NCBI RefSeq assembly: GCF_036946495.1
Contig: NZ_JAQIIX010000001.1
Span: forward strand, 620,001-684,000
Direction of reading: 5' to 3'
DNA length: 64,000 nucleotides
Source of the DNA: Mycolicibacterium neoaurum
Lineage (GTDB): Bacteria > Actinomycetota > Actinomycetes > Mycobacteriales > Mycobacteriaceae
A program made the position numbers and the translations under genes. Below, piece by piece: positions 14,508 through 23,779 of this stretch (the first letter of the stretch is position 1; each line of letters starts with the position of its first letter). The notes beneath the pieces were generated by a model that made no database searches, was not told the origin of the DNA, and worked only from the letters and a program-made list of their open reading frames with translations.

Positions 14508-15178
14508 GTGGCAACCGCCTCGCGGATCCGCGGCACCGTGGCCTGCCAGGACACCGCCGTGGGTGCACCACCCCAGGTGCTGTTGAACAACCCCACGATG
14601 GCGGCCCGACCGTCGGACGTCAGGACGTAGACCGGACCTCCGGAGTCGCCCTTCTGGCTGACCACACCGTCTTTCATGGTGAACCAGCCGTTGTTGACCA
14701 CGCCGACCGTGCCACAACTCTCGCCGGTGACGATGCCGAAGTGGCATACGGGCTGACCCGGCTGCTGGACGGCCAGGCCCTGGTCGAGAACCAGCGACCG
14801 ACCGCCGGGCAGCACGGTGTTGACCGCCACGTCGGGGTTGAGGGTGATCGCACCCCAGTCGGCCAGCTGATGATCACCCGTCACCGTCGCGCCATCGGGG
14901 GTGTTGTCGTCGAAAAGGGCCATCTCGCCGAGAGCGTTGCCGAACCGGTCGGTCACCGGTCCCGCGCCGCGGCAATGACCGGCGGTGAAGGCCACCCGGG
15001 CGGCGGGATCGACGAATCCGAGAGTGCACATGGTGGTGCCCTGCCGAATCTCCATCCCGGGATGCACGGTGACGGCAGGTTCAGGGGCGGCAGCGGGTTC
15101 GGCGGCGGCAGTGCCGGCCGGGGACACACCGACCGCGACGGCCGCGGCGATCATCGTCAGGAACAGCCGTGCACGCAT
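14420..15178 (-). CDS. Secreted trypsin-like serine protease, Rv1815 type
   Basis: The 252-residue protein carries a Sec signal peptide (about 1-26, ending GTAAAEP) and an S1-like domain. Visible are the catalytic histidine motif TAGHC, a DWG aspartate candidate and the serine motif KGDSGGPVY. Paired cysteines occur in TMCTLG with GHC and in PVCHFG with SCGTVG. It matches Rv1815 well (HPGMEIRQ, NNGWFTM, NSTWGG), with a longer C-terminus that runs 88 bp into the reductase gene on the other strand. An array of MtrA-like repeats is upstream at 15274-15320. It should act outside the membrane; substrates are unknown. Confidence 0.9.
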   Translation of the reverse strand: MRARLFLTMIAAAVAVGVSPAGTAAAEPAAAPEPAVTVHPGMEIRQGTTMCTLGFVDPAARVAFTAGHCRGAGPVTDRFGNALGEMALFDDNTPDGATVTGDHQLADWGAITLNPDVAVNTVLPGGRSLVLDQGLAVQQPGQPVCHFGIVTGESCGTVGVVNNGWFTMKDGVVSQKGDSGGPVYVLTSDGRAAIVGLFNSTWGGAPTAVSWQATVPRIREAVATQPASSNTGIEAAISLTSDSLDDGVNPPA

Positions 15179-15255
15179 CCAGCCCTCCGATCCTCCACCC
15201 CTCCGGGACGAAATTACCGGGGTGCTGACGGGTGAATCGGATAACGGTCAGATCT

Positions 15256-15320
15256 CGTTACATCACAAATCGTGTAACGGCCCGCGTGTCACAGCAGTCA
15301 CACCAGTAACATGGCGTAAC
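15256..15320. promoter_or_regulatory. Array of GTAAC/GTCAC repeats (MtrA-like) plus inverted repeat
   Basis: Five pentamers face the same way: GTAAC at 15274, GTCAC at 15288, GTCAC at 15297, GTAAC at 15306 and GTAAC at 15316, at steps of 14, 9, 9 and 10 bp. The two central ones match the GTCACAGC-type direct repeats described for the response regulator MtrA. The first also forms the right arm of a perfect inverted repeat, CGTTACA-N10-TGTAACG (15256-15279). The array lies about 96-142 bp upstream of the protease start. Confidence 0.6.
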
Positions 15321-15331
15321 GTTCAGCGGCC

Positions 15332-15547
15332 CTACGGAAGGGTCAGGATCTGGCCGGGATGGACGAGGTCGACATCGGTCAGCCCGCTCGCGTCCGCGAT
15401 GCGCTGCTGCTCGCTGCCGTCCCCATAGAACCGCTCCGCGATGCCCCAGAGCGTGTCACCGGACACCACGGCATAAGTCCGTGGGCGCACTGCCGGTACC
15501 GGCGCGCACTGGGCGCTCCTCTTGGCGCGCTGAAGTCGAATCCCCAT
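15332..15547 (-). CDS. LysM-domain protein, small
   Basis: This 71-residue protein is essentially one LysM module (YAVVSGDTLWGIAERFYGDGSE, ending LVHPGQILTLP) after a basic N-terminus. LysM binds peptidoglycan GlcNAc chains. No clear signal peptide is visible, so if it is exported it uses another route. ATG 15547 is preceded by GGGAG. Similar stand-alone LysM proteins occur widely in mycobacteria. It lies upstream of the protease gene on the same strand, separated by the MtrA-like array. Confidence 0.85.
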   Translation of the reverse strand: MGIRLQRAKRSAQCAPVPAVRPRTYAVVSGDTLWGIAERFYGDGSEQQRIADASGLTDVDLVHPGQILTLP

Positions 15548-15635
15548 GTCGTTCTCCCCTCGTGGTCACAGCCTAGAGACCGTCGGGGCGGTCACGGGAG
15601 GAATTTGCACACTGGGACTCGACGCTGCGCGTCGG

Positions 15636-17042
15636 TCAGGAATCGAAGCCCAGACCCAGCTTGTCCAGCGTGCGTAACAGCACATTGCGCCGACCCGCGG
15701 AATGGTCGGCGCGATCGAGTGACCACCGCGTCGCCTGGATCCCCACCGACGCGAACGGTTCCGGCGGGAACGGCAGCGGTTTCTTGCGGACCATCTCCAA
15801 TCGGGTGCGCACCGTCGGCGTGCCGTCCAACAGATCCAGGCAGACGTCAGCGGCGAAACGCGTCGCGCCCACCCCCAGCCCGGTGAACCCGTTGACGTAG
15901 GCAACCTTCCCCCGGTGCGCGGTACCCCAGTGCGCGCAGAACCGGGTGTTGGTATCGATCGCACCCGCCCAGCGATGACTGAAGCGCACGTCATCGAGTT
16001 GGGGAAAGGTGATGAAGAAGTGCTCGGCCAGCCTGCGGTAGGTCTGCGGCCGGTCCTCATAGGTGGGATCGACCCGGCGACCGAAGTGATACACGGCGTC
16101 GTAACCGCCCCAGACGATCCGGTTGTCCGCGCTGAGTCGGTAATAGTGGAACTGGTTGGCGCAATCGCCGACGCCCTGACGACCGGTCCAGCCGATGCGC
16201 TCCAGTTGCGCTGCGGTCAGCGGCTCGGTGGACAGCACGTAGTCATAGACCGGGACGGTGTACCAACGGTTGCGGCGCAGCAGACTGGGAAACACGTTGG
16301 TGGCCAGCACCACCTCTCCCGCCGTCAGCGTCGCGGAGCCGGTGTCCACGCGCACGGCACCGTCGGCGGACTCCAGTGATATCGCCCGCGTGTGCTCGTG
16401 CATCTGCACGCCGGCCTGCTGACAGGCCCTGGCCAGCTCCACGGCGAGTTTGGCCGGGTGCACCAGCGCGCAACTGTCCGGCTCGAACAGACCGGCCCGA
16501 TAGGTCGGCGAGTGGACCTCAGCGCGCACCTGCTGCTGGTCGAGGAACCGTCCCTCGCCGGCGGCGGCGGATTCGGTGAGCCATTCCACCTGATGCGGCT
16601 CGGTGGCCACCGACAGCATCCCGGTCCGCTCCCAGTCGACGTCCAGCCCGAGCCGTTCGATATCGGCTTCCATCCCGTCGAGGTTCGCCATGCCGAGCTC
16701 GGTGAGGGTGTCGAATTCGGCTGCCCACCTTGACCGTCCGTTCTCGGCGCCATGGGTGAGGCTGGCGTCGACGAAACCACCGTTGCGACCCGAGGCCGCC
16801 CACCCGATCCGGTCCGACTCGATCAGGACGATGCGGCGATCCGGATACCGTTCGGCGGCGTGCAGTGCCGCCCACAGCCCGGTGTAACCGCCGCCCACAA
16901 CCAACAGATCGCAGCGCTGCGACCCGACCAACGGTGGATGCTGCGGACGGGCGATATCCAGCCACATCGGGGCGAACACGCTTGCCGCCAGCGACCGTTC
17001 CACCAGCGCGGGGTCGACAGGGGCGTCGAAGACTGTCCTCAC
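15636..17042 (-). CDS. FAD-dependent amine/amino-acid oxidase-like protein (DAO family)
   Basis: The 468-residue flavoprotein has the N-terminal dinucleotide motif LLVVGGGYTGLWAALHAAER and the GWAASGRNGGFVDASL block. The C-terminal segment YVNGFTGLGVGATRFAADVCLDLL is typical of the OrdL/PuuB (gamma-glutamylputrescine oxidase-like) branch of the DAO family. Expected chemistry is oxidation of a secondary or primary amine to an imine; the substrate cannot be read from sequence. The start is GTG 17042 without a strong ribosome-binding site. It follows the sterol desaturase gene by 39 bp on the same strand. Confidence 0.82.
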   Translation of the reverse strand: MRTVFDAPVDPALVERSLAASVFAPMWLDIARPQHPPLVGSQRCDLLVVGGGYTGLWAALHAAERYPDRRIVLIESDRIGWAASGRNGGFVDASLTHGAENGRSRWAAEFDTLTELGMANLDGMEADIERLGLDVDWERTGMLSVATEPHQVEWLTESAAAGEGRFLDQQQVRAEVHSPTYRAGLFEPDSCALVHPAKLAVELARACQQAGVQMHEHTRAISLESADGAVRVDTGSATLTAGEVVLATNVFPSLLRRNRWYTVPVYDYVLSTEPLTAAQLERIGWTGRQGVGDCANQFHYYRLSADNRIVWGGYDAVYHFGRRVDPTYEDRPQTYRRLAEHFFITFPQLDDVRFSHRWAGAIDTNTRFCAHWGTAHRGKVAYVNGFTGLGVGATRFAADVCLDLLDGTPTVRTRLEMVRKKPLPFPPEPFASVGIQATRWSLDRADHSAGRRNVLLRTLDKLGLGFDS

Positions 17043-17081
17043 CCGGGCGACACTACGTGGCCAGCGGCCGCTGCGGATGGT

Positions 17082-17972
17082 TCAGGGCGCCACCGTCCCG
17101 ACCGGCTCGCTGCTGCGGGTCGGGGTCCACCCGGGCGGACCGAAGACGTATCCGAACTTATCCCGCAATCGCCGGGCCCCGCGCACCGCCCGGGCGATCT
17201 TGACGTATTCATGGGTCTGCAGTGTCCAGATGTTGAACGTGTCGACCTGGGTGGTCAATCCGTAGTGCGGTCGGAACAGCTCATCCTGGTAGCTGCCGAA
17301 CATCCTGTCCCACAGGATCAGGATCCCGCCATAGTTCTTGTCGAGATACTCGGCATCCATACCGTGGTGCACGCGATGATGCGACGGTGTGTTGAAGACG
17401 AATTCAATTGGCCGCCAAAGTTTGTCGACCCGCTCGGTGTGCACCCAGAACTGGTAGACAAGGTTCACCGAAAAGCTCGCGAACACGATCCACGGCGGAA
17501 CGCCGAGCAACGGCAGCGGAATCCACATCAGGATCTCGCCGCTGTTGTTCCACTTCTGGCGCAGCGCGGTGGCGAAGTTGTAGTACTGGCTGGAGTGGTG
17601 GGCCTGGTGGGTGGCCCAGATCAGTCGTACCCGATGAGCCGCCCGATGATAGGCGTAGAACAACAGGTCCACACCGAGCAGCGCGATCGCCCAGGTGTAC
17701 CACCGGTCCGCCGGCAGCTGCCACGGCGCCAGATAGGCGTAGATCGCCGCGTAGCCCAGTAGCGCGACGGCCTTCCACGCCGCGGTGGTCACCACCGAGA
17801 CCAACCCCATCGACAGGCTCGTCCAGGCATCGCGGCGCTGGTAAGCGCCCGCCGGGCTGCGCTGGCCGGCGCTGGGCTCGGACTCGAGATGTTCCAGGCG
17901 GCGCGCCGCGGTCCACTCCACGACCAGCAGCAGCAGGAAAAACGGGATGGCGAACAGCACGGGGTCGCGCAT
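17082..17972 (-). CDS. erg3: Sterol desaturase/fatty acid hydroxylase family protein, Rv1814 (Erg3) type
   Basis: This 296-residue integral membrane di-iron enzyme shows the histidine clusters HRAAH, HQAHH and HRVHH with at least four hydrophobic segments. ATG 17972 gives MRDPVLFA, which matches the remembered start of the tuberculosis protein; a TTG at 17996 would add 8 residues. Despite the erg3 name, the physiological substrate in mycobacteria is not established. Its neighbour relation with the Rv1815-1817 block is conserved, though LysM and oxidase genes are inserted here. Confidence 0.88.
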   Translation of the reverse strand: MRDPVLFAIPFFLLLLVVEWTAARRLEHLESEPSAGQRSPAGAYQRRDAWTSLSMGLVSVVTTAAWKAVALLGYAAIYAYLAPWQLPADRWYTWAIALLGVDLLFYAYHRAAHRVRLIWATHQAHHSSQYYNFATALRQKWNNSGEILMWIPLPLLGVPPWIVFASFSVNLVYQFWVHTERVDKLWRPIEFVFNTPSHHRVHHGMDAEYLDKNYGGILILWDRMFGSYQDELFRPHYGLTTQVDTFNIWTLQTHEYVKIARAVRGARRLRDKFGYVFGPPGWTPTRSSEPVGTVAP

Positions 17973-18043
17973 CGGCGCGGGCAGTGCAAAGAGCAAACCC
18001 GTGACGACGTCCGTCCGAGGAGCCTAACCGCAGCAGTGCCGGG

Positions 18044-19597
18044 TCAACGGAAGCTCAGCACCTCGGATCCCCAGGTACTGCGCTGGATATGGTCCGGATC
18101 GAACGCCAGCCGGTCATCGCGCCCGATCAGCAGGTTGACGCGGTCCCGCTCGTCGTATGGGCGCCACCGCGGCGCGTCATCGGCATCCGGTGCGCCGCCG
18201 CGCGCGAAATTGCACCATCGCTGGCGCATTCGTCGCGAAACCTCGGTACCCGCGGCAAGACCACCGAGTTTGAATGTCGGGTCGCGGCGACCTGCCACCA
18301 GATTGCCCCACACGTACGGCAGTTCGGTGGCATGCGCACCGCCCAGGCCGAGAACGCGAAGCATGGGAGTTGACCAGTCGAACCGATACATGTGCACCGG
18401 CGCGACCACGCTGTGTCCCTCGGCGAACCAGATCGAGGGCATCCGGAAACCGATATCACGCGCGACGCCGAGACCGGGTTTCTTACCGCGCCCGCGGTAC
18501 ACCGCCGCGATTTGGGCCGGGGTGGGGATCTGCAGGTCGGGTTGCTCTGACGCGATCGCGGTGAACATCTCGCTGATGGCCTGCCCGCTGATCGGTAGCA
18601 GCGGCGAACGCATCCACCGGAACAGCGCCGCCTCGTGCTCGTTGGTGCCGATGATCAATGGAACCGGCAGCGATCGTCCCGATCTGGCGACGTTCACCGG
18701 GTAGTCCGGCACGATGTCGCCATCGACGATGGGCGCGAACCCCAGGGTGCCCGGCGCCAGCCGCGGCACATCGTTGAACAGCTCCTTTGCCGCGGCGATG
18801 ATGGCGGTCACCGGCAGCTCGCTCAGCTGGTCTGACTGCTGTGCCGTCATACCGAGTTCGGCGAGGAACTGCTCCCCGATCCGCTGCGCGCGTCTCTGGT
18901 CGTAGACCGAGGTGACCGGCGAGCTCTGCGCGATGGCGCGATGGAACAAACCCTCGGCAGCGGGGCTGGCCAGCAGCGTGGTCACCACGCCACCGCCCGC
19001 CGACTCACCGAACAGCGTGACCCGGTCCGGGTCACCGCCGAAGTTGGCGATGTTGTCGCGTACCCACCGCAAGGCGAACAGCACATCGCGAAGGCCGATA
19101 TTGGTCTCGAAACCCTCGCCCAGCCACGACAGGTCCAGAAATCCGAACGGGCCGAGACGGTAGTTCACCGTCACCACCACGACGTCCCCGCCGGCCGCCA
19201 GTTCGCGCCCGTTGTAGAGCGGCTGGGCGCCCGAACCGAGGATGTAGGCACCGCCGTGCACCCACACCAACACCGGTCGTGGACCACCGCCGCGGGCCGG
19301 AGCCCAGATGTTCACCGTCAGGCAGTCCGCTCCCTGCGGCGCGCCCAGATCCAGCGGGATACGCGGGTCGGTGGGCTGTGGGCACACCGGCCCCATGCGG
19401 GTCGCATCGGCCGGCTCGGTCCACCGTTGCGGCGGTTGTGGCGCACGCCAGCGCAGCGGGCCAACCGGCGCGGCGGCATAGCGAACCCCCAACCAGTGGG
19501 TGACGACGCCATCGCCGGCGCCGCGCACGGGACCGCTGGTGGTCTCCACGACCGCGGTGTCATCGATCGAGAATCTGGTATCGGTCACATCCTCCAT
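18044..19597 (-). CDS. Type B carboxylesterase (LipT-like)
   Basis: This predicted 517-residue alpha/beta hydrolase has the carboxylesterase-B markers GADCLTVNIW (EDCL-type box), VWVHGGAYILGSG (oxyanion hole) and FGESAGGGVV, which holds the nucleophile serine. The size fits bacterial p-nitrobenzyl esterases and the mycobacterial LipT group. No signal peptide is visible from ATG 19597. An upstream in-frame GTG at 19678 would add 27 poorly conserved-looking residues and is not used. It is divergent from the SMR pair. Natural substrate unknown. Confidence 0.85.
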   Translation of the reverse strand: MEDVTDTRFSIDDTAVVETTSGPVRGAGDGVVTHWLGVRYAAAPVGPLRWRAPQPPQRWTEPADATRMGPVCPQPTDPRIPLDLGAPQGADCLTVNIWAPARGGGPRPVLVWVHGGAYILGSGAQPLYNGRELAAGGDVVVVTVNYRLGPFGFLDLSWLGEGFETNIGLRDVLFALRWVRDNIANFGGDPDRVTLFGESAGGGVVTTLLASPAAEGLFHRAIAQSSPVTSVYDQRRAQRIGEQFLAELGMTAQQSDQLSELPVTAIIAAAKELFNDVPRLAPGTLGFAPIVDGDIVPDYPVNVARSGRSLPVPLIIGTNEHEAALFRWMRSPLLPISGQAISEMFTAIASEQPDLQIPTPAQIAAVYRGRGKKPGLGVARDIGFRMPSIWFAEGHSVVAPVHMYRFDWSTPMLRVLGLGGAHATELPYVWGNLVAGRRDPTFKLGGLAAGTEVSRRMRQRWCNFARGGAPDADDAPRWRPYDERDRVNLLIGRDDRLAFDPDHIQRSTWGSEVLSFR

Positions 19598-19730
19598 AGT
19601 GGCACCGCCGATCTCGGGTACGCCGATACGTGACGGGGTCCATATCCACCCGCTACGTGGGTCGTTGCCCACTGGCACGTCGGCACCACCCGTTTCGGTC
19701 GCGGGCCGCGCACACGGTTAGGTTGGCGCA

Positions 19731-20072
19731 ATGCGTAAGTGGGCCCTGCTGGGCGGAGCGATCACGACAGAGGTCGCCGGGACGCTGTCACTGCGCGCCT
19801 CACAGGACCATTCCGGTTGGCTGATCCTCGTGGTCGCCGGCTACCTTTCGTCGTTCATCTTGATGGCCGCGGTGCTCCGGACCGGGATGCCCGTCGGGGT
19901 GGCCTACGGAATCTGGGGCGCAACCGGCACCGCCGTCACCGCCAGCGCCGCCACGCTGATCTTCGGTGAGGCGTTCACCTGGCCGCTGCTGGCGGGAATC
20001 GTGCTCATCATCGCCGGTGTCCTGCTGGTCGAATTCGGCTCCCACGACGCGCCGTCACAGGCGACACCGTGA
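19731..20072 (+). CDS. Small multidrug resistance (SMR) family subunit 1
   Basis: This 113-residue protein has four membrane helices and the essential proton- and drug-binding glutamate E14 in TTEVAG. The AYGIWGATG loop-helix motif is typical of SMR proteins. It overlaps the second SMR gene by 4 bp, so the two are translationally coupled. Paired SMR genes such as EbrAB or YkkCD usually form an antiparallel heterodimer. Substrates could be cationic drugs or small guanidinium-type compounds. Confidence 0.9.
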   Translation: MRKWALLGGAITTEVAGTLSLRASQDHSGWLILVVAGYLSSFILMAAVLRTGMPVGVAYGIWGATGTAVTASAATLIFGEAFTWPLLAGIVLIIAGVLLVEFGSHDAPSQATP

Positions 20073-20395
20073 TGTGGCTGGCGCTGGCCGCCGCGATCGG
20101 CACCGAGGTGCTCGCCACGCTGTCATTGCGGGCATCCGATGGTTTCCGCCGCCGCCGGTGGATAGTCCCGGTGGCGGCGGGCTATCTGCTGTCCTTCTAT
20201 CTGTTGTGGGTGTCGCTGTCGCTGGGGATGCCGGTCGGTGTGGCCTATGGCATCTGGACCGCATGCGGTGTCGCGCTGGTGGCCGTCGCCGCACGGGTGC
20301 TGTTCCGCGACCCGTTGACCTGGCGGATGATCGCGGGTATCGCCCTGATCATCGCCGGGGTGCTCACGATCGAGATGGCCGGCGTGGTGCACTGA
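20069..20395 (+). CDS. Small multidrug resistance (SMR) family subunit 2
   Basis: The 108-residue partner SMR subunit has four helices with the conserved glutamate at position 13 (GTEVLA), followed by the AYGIWTACG motif. It starts at GTG 20069 or ATG 20072, inside the stop of subunit 1. The opposite balance of charged loops in the two subunits fits dual topology. Its last 32 bp overlap the 3' end of the convergent MFS gene. Confidence 0.9.
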   Translation: MMWLALAAAIGTEVLATLSLRASDGFRRRRWIVPVAAGYLLSFYLLWVSLSLGMPVGVAYGIWTACGVALVAVAARVLFRDPLTWRMIAGIALIIAGVLTIEMAGVVH

Positions 20396-21566
20396 GCACG
20401 CCCGGCACACAGGTCAGCAGCGCGACCAGCATTCCCACCGCGGGTACCAGCAGCAGTCCCACCCGCAACCCGGCGGCATCGGCGATCAGCCCGATCACCG
20501 GCGGCGAGGCGACGAACCCCAGGCGCATCAGCCACGCCACCACCGTCAGCCCCGTCCCCGGCCGCAACCCGGGTAGTCGGTCGGCGCCGTGCATCGCCGC
20601 AGGCACAAGTGTGGCAACCCCGAGGCCGACCGCCGCAAAACCGGCGATCGTGCCGGGTACCGACGGAAACGCAAGGGCCAGACCCATACCGGTCGCCATC
20701 ACCAGTCCGCCGGTCCTGGTGACTGCGCGCTCGCCGAACCTGTCCACCAAGCGATCACCTGACAGCCGCCCGACGAACATGCACCCGATCAACGCGACAT
20801 AGCCGAACACCGCGACCGGCCCCGGTGCGCCGAGCCCGTCGCGCAGATAGAGCGTGGCCCAGGTGCTGCCGACATCTTCGATGATGGCCCCGGCGATGGC
20901 CACGACCACCAGAACCGCCAGCAACACATACGCCGGAAGCCGCGTCGGCCGTCCCGCCCCGGTGGGCCCGTCATGGTGGTCCTCGGCGCGATCGGGCCCC
21001 GGCAACAGGAACGGATAGGCCGCCAGCGCCACCGCCGCGAACAACGCCGCCGCGATGGCCAGGTGCAACCCTCGCCCGACACCCAGGGCGATGGCGACGG
21101 CACCCATGGACCCACCGAGGATGCCGCCCGCAGCCCAGACCGCGTGCAGCGAATTGATGATCGAGCGCCCGTAGGTGTGTTGAACGCGCAGGCCATGCAC
21201 GTTCTGCGCGACATCTGTGACGGCATCGCAGGCCCCGGCGCAGAACAGTGCCGCGGCCAGGAGCGCGGGCGTGCCCGCCGAACCCGCGGTCGCGATCAAC
21301 ACCGCCAACAGCACCGACGAACCCACCGCGACACGTGCCGATCCGAACCGCCGGATGATCGCGCCGGCGGCCAGTCCGGCCACCAGCGCACCTGCGGCGA
21401 ACGCCGCCACCACCGCTCCGTACCCGGCATTGGACAGCCCCAGATCACTCTTGATCTCCGGGTATCGCGGCAGCAGGTTGGCGAACACCGCGCCATTGGT
21501 CAGGAACAGTGCGCCCACGGCGATCCGTGCTCGCCGGTCGGGGTCGGTACTGGCTCCTGGCGGCAT
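20364..21566 (-). CDS. MFS transporter
   Basis: This is a 400-residue protein with about twelve membrane segments. MFS loop features include ARIAVGALFLTNGAVFANLLPRYPEIKSD near the N-terminus, RRFGSARVAVGSS between helices 2 and 3, and a second-half DRFGERAVTRTGG. The start is placed at ATG 21566 (MPPGAST); the frame stays open far upstream but the extra sequence is non-conserved in character. Probably an exporter, substrate unknown. Convergent and slightly overlapping with the SMR pair, which may reflect a shared efflux theme. Confidence 0.82.
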   Translation of the reverse strand: MPPGASTDPDRRARIAVGALFLTNGAVFANLLPRYPEIKSDLGLSNAGYGAVVAAFAAGALVAGLAAGAIIRRFGSARVAVGSSVLLAVLIATAGSAGTPALLAAALFCAGACDAVTDVAQNVHGLRVQHTYGRSIINSLHAVWAAGGILGGSMGAVAIALGVGRGLHLAIAAALFAAVALAAYPFLLPGPDRAEDHHDGPTGAGRPTRLPAYVLLAVLVVVAIAGAIIEDVGSTWATLYLRDGLGAPGPVAVFGYVALIGCMFVGRLSGDRLVDRFGERAVTRTGGLVMATGMGLALAFPSVPGTIAGFAAVGLGVATLVPAAMHGADRLPGLRPGTGLTVVAWLMRLGFVASPPVIGLIADAAGLRVGLLLVPAVGMLVALLTCVPGVLSAPRRPSRS

Positions 21567-21647
21567 GCCCGCCGACGATACTGACGCCGCGCGCAACGTT
21601 GTCCACCGGTCCGGCGGCGGCGCGGCAGATCCGGCAAGATTGCGAGC

Positions 21648-23756
21648 ATGACCGAATTGGCCGATCTCGCACGGCGGTACGCGGTGGCAACGGAGTTCGT
21701 CGACTGGCGTGGCCGCAGCGTTCCGGTGCCCGAGCACACGCTGGTGTCCGTGCTCGCCGCGCTCGGAGTCCCCGCCGCTACCCCGGCCGAACGGGAGCGC
21801 GCCGCGCGGTCGCACGACCGCGAGTACTGGGGTGACACCTTGGCGCCGACTGTGGTGGCCCGCTCGGGCACCGCCGCGCCGTTCTGGGTGCACGTGACCC
21901 ATGGCCGGCCGGTCGATGTGTGGGTCGAGCTGGAGGACGGTTCCCTGCGCGCCGAGCTGCGCCAGCTCGAAAACAATCGTGCGCCATACGATCTGGATGG
22001 CCGGATGATCGGTGAGGCCACCTTCGAACTGCCTGCCGATCTACCGCCCGGGTATCACCGCCTACACGCCAGGACCGACACGATCGAGACGGACACCAAC
22101 CTGATCGTCGCACCATCGGCGTTGGCGCCGCCGCGCACGCGGCAGTGGGGCCTGGCCACCCAGCTCTACAGCGTCACCTCCGAACAGTCCTGGGGCACCG
22201 GCGATCTGACGGACCTGACCGACCTTGCCATCTGGTCGGCGGCCCGGCACGGCGCGGGATTCATCCTGGTCAATCCCTTGCACGCGGCCGCGCCGGTGGC
22301 CCCGATGGAGCCGTCGCCCTATCTGCCGACCTCCCGCCGGTTCGTCAATCCGCTGTATCTGCGAGTGGAGGCCATCGACGAGTACGCACAGTTGCGCAGA
22401 CGCGGCCCCCTGCGCAAGGCCCGAGCCGAGCTTGCCGCCCGCGCCCGACGCCGTGACGGGATCGACCGCGACGCGGCTTGGAAGGTGAAACGTGCTGCCC
22501 TGCAACAGGTGTACCGGGTGCCTCGGTCCGCGGGTCGGGAACTGGCGTACGCGGCTTTCCGGGCTCGCGAGGGCCGCAGCCTCGACGACTTCGCCACCTG
22601 GTGCGCGCTGGCCGAGGTGCACGGCCCGGACTGGCACACCTGGCCGCAAGCGCTGACCCATCCGGACAACCCCGAGGTTGCCGCGTTCGCGGCCGCCAAC
22701 GAGGCAGCCGTCGACTTCCACCGCTGGCTGCAGTGGCAACTCGATGATCAGCTGACCATCGCTCAGGCTAGAGCCACCCAGTCCGGCATGGACCTCGGCA
22801 TCATGCACGACCTCGCCGTCGGCGTCGATCCCGACGGCGCGGACGCCTGGGCATTACAAGATGTGTTGGCGCGTGGGGTGACTGCCGGGGCACCGCCGGA
22901 CGAGTACAACCAGCTCGGCCAGAACTGGTCGCAACCGCCATGGCGGCCCGACCAGTTGCGACGCACCGGCTACGCACCGTTCCGAGCATTGGTCAACGCA
23001 GTGCTACGCCACGCCGGCGGCGTCCGCATCGACCACATCATCGGACTGTTCCGGTTGTGGTGGATCCCGCAGGGCGCGGCGCCGACCGAGGGCACCTACG
23101 TGCGCTATGACCACGATGCGCTGATCGGCATCGTCGCACTGGAGGCATATCGCAGCGGCGCCGTCGTGGTCGGCGAGGATCTCGGCACTGTCGAGCCGTG
23201 GGTACGTGACTATCTGCGCGACCGCGGACTCTTCGGCACGTCGATCCTGTGGTTCGAACGCACCGACGAGGGCGCACCGCTGCCCGCCGAACACTGGCGT
23301 GAGGCCTGCTTGTCCGCGGTGACCACCCATGATCTGCCGCCCACGGCCGGTTACCTGGCAGGTGAGCACATCCGCCTGCGCGAGTCCTTGGGGCTGCTGA
23401 CCCGGCCGGTCGAGGAGGAGATCGCCGACGATCGGGTGGATCAGCAGGCCTGGCTCGACGAACTGCGCCGCCTCGGCCTGGTCGGAGAACAGCCCGATAT
23501 CGATGAGATCGTCCGCGGCCTGCACGCCTTCCTCGGACGCACACCGTCGAAACTGCTGGCCTTGGCCTTGCCGGACGCCGTCGGTGACCTCCGCGCGCAG
23601 AACCAGCCCGGTACCACCGACGAGTACCCGAACTGGCGGGTCCCACTGTCCGGGCCCGACGGTGCGCGGATGTCCCTGGAGGACGTATTCACCGATCGCC
23701 GCGCCGATGCGCTTGCCGAAGTAATGAAAGCCCAGGTGCCGGCGATGGACACGTGA
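21648..23756 (+). CDS. malQ: 4-alpha-glucanotransferase (amylomaltase)
   Basis: MalQ (GH77) disproportionates maltooligosaccharides in glycogen and maltose metabolism. The 702-residue protein has the actinobacterial N-terminal extension and the GH77 core, including RIDHIIGLFRLWWIP with the catalytic aspartate. GEDLGTVEPWVRDYLRDRG and the downstream TTHDLPPTAGYLAGE are also GH77 motifs. The length matches mycobacterial MalQ (about 720). ATG 21648 is used; the ribosome-binding site is weak. It is monocistronic between an MFS gene and a small secreted protein. Confidence 0.95.
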   Translation: MTELADLARRYAVATEFVDWRGRSVPVPEHTLVSVLAALGVPAATPAERERAARSHDREYWGDTLAPTVVARSGTAAPFWVHVTHGRPVDVWVELEDGSLRAELRQLENNRAPYDLDGRMIGEATFELPADLPPGYHRLHARTDTIETDTNLIVAPSALAPPRTRQWGLATQLYSVTSEQSWGTGDLTDLTDLAIWSAARHGAGFILVNPLHAAAPVAPMEPSPYLPTSRRFVNPLYLRVEAIDEYAQLRRRGPLRKARAELAARARRRDGIDRDAAWKVKRAALQQVYRVPRSAGRELAYAAFRAREGRSLDDFATWCALAEVHGPDWHTWPQALTHPDNPEVAAFAAANEAAVDFHRWLQWQLDDQLTIAQARATQSGMDLGIMHDLAVGVDPDGADAWALQDVLARGVTAGAPPDEYNQLGQNWSQPPWRPDQLRRTGYAPFRALVNAVLRHAGGVRIDHIIGLFRLWWIPQGAAPTEGTYVRYDHDALIGIVALEAYRSGAVVVGEDLGTVEPWVRDYLRDRGLFGTSILWFERTDEGAPLPAEHWREACLSAVTTHDLPPTAGYLAGEHIRLRESLGLLTRPVEEEIADDRVDQQAWLDELRRLGLVGEQPDIDEIVRGLHAFLGRTPSKLLALALPDAVGDLRAQNQPGTTDEYPNWRVPLSGPDGARMSLEDVFTDRRADALAEVMKAQVPAMDT

Positions 23757-23779
23757 CTGGAGTTTCTACAGGTGTGGTT

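Noticed and set aside
19630..19730. Guanidine (ykkC-type) riboswitch upstream of the SMR pair
   Set aside because: None of the conserved ykkC sequence blocks is present and there is little room before the divergent esterase.
20364..21902. Full 512-codon reading of the MFS gene
   Set aside because: The first 112 residues lack hydrophobic segments and overlap malQ; membrane helices begin only after the ATG at 21566.
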